From contig JASMDC010000069.1 of assembly GCA_030753015.1 (NCBI GenBank), forward strand, positions 1-9,179: a stretch of DNA of 9,179 nt, written 5' to 3'. Below the pieces are notes generated by a model. It saw nothing but the letters and a program-made list of their open reading frames with translations, did no database searches and was not told the DNA's origin. Both the position numbers and the translations under genes were made by a program. Shown here piece after piece: positions 5,707 through 9,179 of this stretch. Positions within the stretch are counted from its first letter, which is position 1. The number at the start of each line of letters is the position of its first letter. The stretch is from Candidatus Undinarchaeales archaeon. GTDB lineage: Archaea > SpSt-1190 > JASMDC01.

Positions 5707-5770
5707 CGGCGGCGATGAGGAAGAAACAGGATCTGAGTTATCGATGAGGATCCTTATGAGTTCCGAGCCG
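5707..5770 (+). ncRNA. Candidate C/D-box sRNA guiding methylation of tRNA-Met C34
   Basis: A 64-nt segment has the full archaeal C/D layout. The terminal stem is CGGC (5707-5710) pairing GCCG (5767-5770), followed by a 3-nt bulge as in a k-turn. Box C is GCGATGA (5712-5718), then a 14-nt guide, box D' CTGA (5733-5736), a 4-nt spacer, box C' TCGATGA (5741-5747), a 15-nt guide and box D CCGA (5763-5766). Both tandem G-A pairs of each k-turn can form. The D guide contains TTATGAGT (5754-5761), complementary to ACUCAUAA, the loop of CAU-anticodon tRNAs. By the N+5 rule G5758 pairs with C34, a methylation site guided by C/D sRNAs in haloarchaeal elongator tRNA-Met. The weak points are C instead of U at the second base of boxes C, C' and D. 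A TATA box predicts transcription start at 5707-5708. It lies beside the TPR gene's stop. Confidence 0.6.
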
Positions 5771-5774
5771 CCAT

Positions 5775-6674
5775 CTATACCTTCTCGTTATCACGCAGCC
5801 CTGCCATAAGGTCGGCTGCGTGGTCCCTGCCACGTCTGGCCCGGGCGTCGAAGGGCTCTAGCTTCAAGGCCCGTTCGAACGCATGGAGCGCATCCCCCGC
5901 CCATCCGAGCTCGAGCAGGAGTCTTCCCTTGAGCCTGAGCACGAAGCTCTGGTCGGGATACCTTCGCAGGACCTCGTCGCAGAAGTCCAGACCATCATGC
6001 ACTACGGGACGGATCTCGGTATCGCGCTCCTCCGTCGCGAGGAGCCTGATCGTCGCGCACCAGGGATCGAAGTCGTCATCGATACCGGGATGATGCGGGT
6101 CCCATACCTGACAGCGTTCCAACCGTGCCTCCAGCTCATCGCGTTCACCAGGACGCTCGCGCACTATGCTCCAGAGCGTCTTCATCAAACCAGCGAGCTC
6201 GTCAAGGCTCACCTCATCGACCGCATCGGGCCCGAGTGCAAGAGACCGTACCTCTCTGATCCGGGGATCTCGATGGTGGGCGGCCAATCCATTTTCCAGA
6301 AGACGGTGGAAGGCTTCCATCCTGCCGAGCCGGCGATTGAGCTCTGCCCGGCGCAGGAGTGTGTCGACGTCATCGGCACCAGCTTCTTCGAGGGCCGTCA
6401 ACGCTCGCTCCAGCTCCCCCGATACCTCCAAGAGGTCGGCCTTCACGATGAGGGCCTTATGGTCGTGCGGCCGCCGCTTGAGGATAGCGTCCAGACTACC
6501 GAGCGCTTCATTGTCCTCACCCAGGAGCCGAAGCACGTCGGCCCGATGTCGTAGGAGCTCGATATCGTCGGGACGCTTGCGAAGGTCGTCGTCAAGTGAC
6601 GCGAGCTTGTGCTTCAGTCCTGCAAGGGAACCGACCGGGGACACAGTTGTAAAGTGTAGGTGAAGCTTTTTCAA
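5775..6674 (-). CDS. TPR-repeat protein
   Basis: This protein of up to 299 residues is built mostly of helical pairs of the tetratricopeptide type. Clear units are seen at about residues 27-60 (RPDDIELLRHRADVLRLLGE), 61-95, and near the C-terminus (about 245-285, FVLRLKGRLLLELGWAGDAL then AFERALKLEP). The middle is more divergent. There is no signal peptide or membrane segment, so it should be cytosolic. TPR proteins are scaffolds; no partner or reaction can be named. The start is uncertain: TTG 6674 overlaps the stop of the upstream membrane-protein gene (TTGA), which suggests coupled translation, while GTG 6644 would remove ten residues; neither has a Shine-Dalgarno site. The shared operon hints that it works with the membrane protein. 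The stop codon touches the 3' end of the opposite-strand sRNA candidate. Confidence 0.8.
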   Translation of the reverse strand: MKKLHLHFTTVSPVGSLAGLKHKLASLDDDLRKRPDDIELLRHRADVLRLLGEDNEALGSLDAILKRRPHDHKALIVKADLLEVSGELERALTALEEAGADDVDTLLRRAELNRRLGRMEAFHRLLENGLAAHHRDPRIREVRSLALGPDAVDEVSLDELAGLMKTLWSIVRERPGERDELEARLERCQVWDPHHPGIDDDFDPWCATIRLLATEERDTEIRPVVHDGLDFCDEVLRRYPDQSFVLRLKGRLLLELGWAGDALHAFERALKLEPFDARARRGRDHAADLMAGLRDNEKV

Positions 6675-7372
6675 GCTGTGCCCGGGAGCAGAGGGGGCAA
6701 GACCGTCGTGGGGGTGGCTTGTGCGTCGGTGCTCGTCGCCACCTCACGGTCAACGGCGGCCGAAGCGGTCACCGATCCTGTACTCGGCTCCACCTCCACA
6801 CGCCAGAGGTGGGTGCAGGCCCCGGGGGAGCAGTCGGCACCTGCCACGAGCGCACAGGTCTCATTGCAGCGATGGACAAAGCCATAGGGCGGAGGATTGT
6901 CTGCGATGAAGCCCAGAAAGGATTCACTGGCTGAAGCGGCCTTTAGGAGCTCAGGGAGCGTGTCGACGGGGAGCTCCAGAGAGTCCGCGGCCCGAGGGAA
7001 GGTGTCGTTGATACCAGGAGGATCGGACATCACCTCCTGTCGAACGGATATGACCTGCGCCTTCCAGGCGTCGATCTCGGCCTTGATGGCCGTACCGTTG
7101 CAGGTCGCAGGTTCTCCCTCGACGCAGCGGGACATGAGCACGAGCACGAAACGGTTGGGCGTGCGGTGCCCGAGCCCGAAGGCTGCGACCGGCTGATGGT
7201 CCCAAGCGAAGCGGTTCAGTCCCTCGTGGCCCCCTGCGATCCGAAGTGCCTTCTCCAGTGTGTCGATTGGCGGATCGACCCTTGATGGGTTGTTGAACCA
7301 CAGGAAGAGCACGAATGCGACAAAGACCAGTGCCATGAAGGTACGGTTGTCGCCCTCCCCGTCACTGGCCAT
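6671..7372 (-). CDS. Membrane-anchored protein of unknown function
   Basis: I do not recognise this 233-residue protein. A short charged N-terminus (MASDGEGDNR) precedes one hydrophobic helix at about residues 12-26 (FMALVFVAFVLFLWF), which suggests a single N-terminal anchor with the rest outside the cell membrane. The exported part has six cysteines, in SRCVEGEPATC, HRCNETC and DCSPGAC, spaced as two or three likely disulfides. The Thr/Ala/Pro-rich tail (about 195-233) looks unstructured. ATG 7372 is supported by the shared palindromic TATA box about 26 nt upstream, with a GGGAAAC BRE on this strand, making the mRNA leaderless. The TPR gene overlaps its end by 4 bp, and secG diverges from the same promoter. 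It could be an envelope or secretion-related factor; that rests only on topology and neighbourhood. Confidence 0.75.
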   Translation of the reverse strand: MASDGEGDNRTFMALVFVAFVLFLWFNNPSRVDPPIDTLEKALRIAGGHEGLNRFAWDHQPVAAFGLGHRTPNRFVLVLMSRCVEGEPATCNGTAIKAEIDAWKAQVISVRQEVMSDPPGINDTFPRAADSLELPVDTLPELLKAASASESFLGFIADNPPPYGFVHRCNETCALVAGADCSPGACTHLWRVEVEPSTGSVTASAAVDREVATSTDAQATPTTVLPPLLPGTA

Positions 7373-7393
7373 GGCGGGGCCTCTGGCGGTCGA

Positions 7394-7402
7394 TATTTAA
7401 AT
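7394..7402. promoter_or_regulatory. Shared palindromic TATA box, divergent promoter
   Basis: TATTTAAAT contains the perfect palindrome ATTTAAAT (7395-7402). Its centre is about 26 nt from ATG 7372 on the minus strand and about 26 nt from ATG 7424 on the plus strand, so both genes would be leaderless from one TATA box. The BRE side is stronger for the minus strand (GGGAAAC) than for the plus strand (GGTCG). Confidence 0.65.
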
Positions 7403-7423
7403 GTTTCCCGCCACGGGGCTGAT

Positions 7424-7579
7424 ATGGCGAAGAAGGCAGGGAAGCTCCCGGCCAGCTACGGAGGGCTCGTACGCTACTTCGATGAGTACAAGAGCTCTCT
7501 CACCATCAAGCCCGAGCACGCGATCATCGTTACGGTGATCGTCATCATCTTCCAGTTCATCCTCAACCTGGCAGGATGA
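7424..7579 (+). CDS. secG: Preprotein translocase subunit SecG (Sec61-beta type)
   Basis: This short gene encodes 51 residues. The first half is basic and polar, with the family signature PASYGGLVRYFDEYKSS at about residues 9-25 (compare the usual GLVRYFEEE of archaeal Sec61-beta). It is followed by KPEHAIIV and one C-terminal transmembrane helix (about residues 33-49, IIVTVIVIIFQFILNL). This tail-anchored topology, cytosolic N-terminus and about 50-residue length are normal for the third, non-essential subunit of the archaeal SecYEG channel, which stabilises the pore and contacts incoming ribosomes or substrates. ATG 7424 lies about 26 nt from the centre of the palindromic TATA box, so the mRNA is leaderless. 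It converges with the YkgJ-type gene, with 21 bp between stop codons; the T/C-rich gap could serve as terminator. Confidence 0.92.
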   Translation: MAKKAGKLPASYGGLVRYFDEYKSSLTIKPEHAIIVTVIVIIFQFILNLAG

Positions 7580-7600
7580 AGGTCCTCTCGTTCTCCCGTC

Positions 7601-8752
7601 TCAGTTGTTCTCGCACAGATGGCTCTCCCAATCGGCCTCGCCGAGGTAGTACGCGACCGCGTCAGCGTAACCGATACCGTCACGCATGTCGCTCCGGGTC
7701 ACGGTCGGATGCCCATGACGCACAGCAAAGGCGGACGCTGCAGCACACGCACAGGCTGCCGTGTAATAGAGCAGTTCGCCGCGTAGCTGGACGGGATTGA
7801 GCCTGACCCCCTTGACAAGGATCCGCGAGCCGACACGTAGCATGAGGGCCTGTGTCTTGCCGCGTCGGGACACCTCTGAGAGAAATTCGCCGAGAAGCCC
7901 CCGTGCGCCCTCGTCGAAGGACATCGACCAGAGCTTGTCGAGCTGTATCCTGTCGTCGCCCAGGTGCAGCCCGTCCTCTGCCACGGACATGCAGTACACC
8001 TCGAGCTTGCCATCGGTCAGGGTCATGGCCTTGACGCCCGTGTCCAGGTAGAAGCGGACGCATGACAGCTTCGCCTCTTCCAGGGGGTGGACATCGACAC
8101 CGACGAGAACTTCGGTGACAGCGTCCGGGCCAGCTACCGGTGGGAACCGACGTGATACCGCAAGTGTGCCAGCGAAGAGCGCGGACAGAGGATCCTCGTG
8201 CTTCACGGCCCAGGTGATCAGAGCGGCGTCCACGGCCTCGAGCGTCCCGGGTCCAGGCCAGCTCCCCTCGAACGCGTCTACGATGCCAGCCCTGATGTGG
8301 TCGTAGCTCTCGTCGATGGTCGCGTAGAAGTCGGGCTTCAATCCCAGGTCCTCGGCCATGGTCGCGTTTATCCGGTCAGGCGTGTACATCTCCCCAATAC
8401 CCACGTACGGGCAGGTGTAGACAACGTCCACCACTGCCCTTCCCTTTCCGAGGAACACGACGTCCAGGGGATAGGTCCGACAGGAGATGGGGCGTACCTC
8501 GTACCGTTTGCAGAGGTCGTCCCGGTTGAAGATGCACATCCCCTCAGCGGTACGGGCTATGATACGGTCGCCCTCGCAATCGGCCAACTGATCGTCGGCG
8601 AGCGACATGCGCGTGATGTCGTCAGCGTCCACCTGGATGCGATACACGGCACAGCATATGCCACAGGACTTGCAGGTGAAGGACGCGTCGCGGAAGGAGC
8701 TCTTCCAGCGGACACGACCCCCCACGGTCCCGGCCTCGCCTGTGACGACCAT
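7601..8752 (-). CDS. YkgJ-type cysteine-cluster protein with long C-terminal extension
   Basis: This 383-residue protein starts with a cysteine-cluster domain of the YkgJ family. The core is FTCKSCGICC (C27, C30, C33, C34), followed by C73, C81, C91 in RPISCRTYPLD and C114 in YTCPY. The CxxCxxCC plus CRxYP pattern binds a metal, probably an Fe-S cluster or zinc, but family reactions are mostly unknown. The remaining roughly 230 residues (about 150-383) are a separate soluble region with no family I recognise, possibly a fused partner. Many YkgJ proteins stop after about 130-250 residues, so the extension is notable. ATG 8752 is chosen over ATG 8773 because the TATA box at 8776-8782 lies only a few bases before 8773 but 24-30 nt before 8752, making a leaderless mRNA. 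No membrane segment is seen. It converges with secG, and nothing in the context reveals its substrate. Confidence 0.82.
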   Translation of the reverse strand: MVVTGEAGTVGGRVRWKSSFRDASFTCKSCGICCAVYRIQVDADDITRMSLADDQLADCEGDRIIARTAEGMCIFNRDDLCKRYEVRPISCRTYPLDVVFLGKGRAVVDVVYTCPYVGIGEMYTPDRINATMAEDLGLKPDFYATIDESYDHIRAGIVDAFEGSWPGPGTLEAVDAALITWAVKHEDPLSALFAGTLAVSRRFPPVAGPDAVTEVLVGVDVHPLEEAKLSCVRFYLDTGVKAMTLTDGKLEVYCMSVAEDGLHLGDDRIQLDKLWSMSFDEGARGLLGEFLSEVSRRGKTQALMLRVGSRILVKGVRLNPVQLRGELLYYTAACACAAASAFAVRHGHPTVTRSDMRDGIGYADAVAYYLGEADWESHLCENN

Positions 8753-8775
8753 CAGAAAAGGACGGGAAGGCATCC

Positions 8776-8782
8776 TTTATAT
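8776..8782 (-). promoter_or_regulatory. TATA box of the YkgJ-type gene
   Basis: The minus strand reads AGATATAAAGG, with TATAAA starting at 8781. Counting 29 nt gives 8752, which is itself an ATG in frame. A start at 8773 would place the initiation codon before the transcription start, so this box decides the start. Confidence 0.7.
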
Positions 8783-8861
8783 CTACTTGGCCCAGGACCC
8801 GTGGTCCATTCCTGAACCTTGCCGTGAGATTCCCAGCGGTCCTGACAGGAGTTCGCCGGAT

Positions 8862-9080
8862 TTACTTCGCCTGGTCAGCGCAGTCCTTCTTCAGGTCATT
8901 GTTCGTGATCTGCTCACAGAGGTCGGGAGTCTTGTCGGCCACCGCCTTGTCGAAGTAGCACTTGTTCTTGGCGTTCTGGTCCTTCTCTTCAGCGCAGGCG
9001 TCGTCGCCGGTGCAACCTGCCATAGCGACGAGGGCGCCCACGATGAGGAGTGCGACCAGGATTCGGAGCGTCTTCTCCAT
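8862..9080 (-). CDS. Small cysteine-rich lipoprotein
   Basis: The 72-residue product has a lipoprotein signal: basic MEKTLR, a hydrophobic core (about 7-21, ILVALLIVGALVAMA) and the lipobox AMAGC with C23 as the lipidated residue. The mature part is only 50 residues and holds four more cysteines, C29, C41, C55 and C67, as two units of C-x11-C (C29/C41 and C55/C67), each ending in a similar C-[YA]-x-[DQ]-[KQ]-A context. The two units look like helical hairpins stapled by disulfides, a pattern seen in small secreted archaeal proteins of unknown role. It should be anchored outside the membrane. Start ATG 9080 is the only methionine before the signal sequence. The promoter is unclear; GAGAAAAGG plus TTAGTTATG around 9111-9130 would leave a leader of about 12 nt, or the gene may be read from its upstream neighbour 37 bp away. 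Confidence 0.75.
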   Translation of the reverse strand: MEKTLRILVALLIVGALVAMAGCTGDDACAEEKDQNAKNKCYFDKAVADKTPDLCEQITNNDLKKDCADQAK

Positions 9081-9117
9081 GGAGTGAATATACCCTGTAA
9101 ATTGCTTTGTTGCATAA

Positions 9118-9179
9118 CTAACCTTTTCTCGGCTCCAATCCCTTGTCCTCTTCGACAGTCAGGTCGACCACCCAGTTGA
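9118..9179 (-). CDS. C-terminal end of an unidentified gene (partial)
   Basis: On the minus strand a frame enters the window and ends at TAG (9120-9118). It gives about 19 residues, including WVVDLTVEEDKGLEPRKG, with codon use like the neighbouring genes (G or C at most third positions). The other two frames on this strand either stop at once (TGA) or give a Gly/Arg-rich shadow. The piece is too short to name a family. The lipoprotein gene begins 37 bp downstream on the same strand, so they may share a transcript. Confidence 0.5.
   Translation of the reverse strand, partial: NWVVDLTVEEDKGLEPRKG

Larger units (their letters stand above)
5436..5774. other. 339-bp non-protein-coding region packed with signals
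   Basis: No credible protein gene lies here; the open frames are shadows with no family signature. In order the stretch holds the vapB promoter (5461-5475), an AT-rich cluster of GTCG/CGAC half-sites (5506-5562), a 9-bp perfect GC hairpin (5581-5604), and a + strand TATA box with a candidate C/D sRNA (5676-5770) that reaches the 3' end of the TPR gene. Stretches 5605-5670 and 5685-5706 show only minor inverted repeats, for example CAGCC/GGCTG around 5639-5656. Confidence 0.7.

Noticed and set aside
5883-6554. 223-residue + strand frame opposite the TPR gene
   Set aside because: The TPR repeats on the other strand explain the sequence; this frame has no promoter, ribosome site or family signature.
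8198-8815. 205-residue + strand frame opposite the YkgJ-type gene
   Set aside because: The cysteine-cluster motifs lie on the minus strand; the plus frame is a GC-driven shadow that crosses the minus-strand promoter.

Overview
The window reads as chromosomal DNA from a GC-rich euryarchaeote. The archaeal markers are a 20S proteasome beta subunit, the KH/beta-CASP termination nuclease FttA (aCPSF1), an Sm-like (LSm) protein, Sec61-beta-type SecG and archaeal-type ProRS. TATA boxes lie about 25-29 nt upstream of start codons, and many genes look leaderless. The style (high GC, leaderless promoters, this core gene set) would suit a Thermoplasmatota lineage such as Methanomassiliicoccales relatives. 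That placement is inference; no marker here settles it.

Layout. Positions 1-238 (+) are the end of proS. After a 208-bp gap comes a leaderless-type M16 zinc peptidase (447-1682, +). Then come psmB (1775-2425) and fttA (2456-4354), 30 bp apart and probably one operon behind a strong BRE/TATA promoter at 1700-1715. An LSm gene (4463-4711, -) converges on fttA. Behind it lies a vapBC pair (5435-4760, -) with a VapC that lacks one active-site acid.

Positions 5436-5774 contain no protein gene but are dense in signals: the vapB promoter, a cluster of GTCG/CGAC half-sites, a GC-rich perfect hairpin, and on the + strand a TATA box positioned to drive a roughly 64-nt C/D-box sRNA (5707-5770). Its D-box guide would direct 2'-O-methylation to C34 of a CAU-anticodon tRNA, which is the main discovery candidate.

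From 7372 down to 5775 (-) a single-pass membrane-anchored protein and a TPR protein overlap and form a two-gene operon. It diverges from a short secG (7424-7579, +); one palindromic TATA box sits about 26 nt from both start codons. A YkgJ-type cysteine-cluster protein (7601-8752, -), a small cysteine-rich lipoprotein (8862-9080, -) and the C-terminal end of an unidentified gene (9118-9179, -) finish the window.

Functionally the core genes handle RNA processing and termination (FttA, LSm, possible sRNA guide), proteolysis (proteasome, M16), translation (ProRS) and secretion (SecG), with one toxin-antitoxin module inserted among them. The gap at 239-446 holds only the M16 promoter and a 10-bp palindrome (374-383). 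The 108-bp gap at 4355-4462 between the convergent fttA and LSm genes shows nothing convincing.
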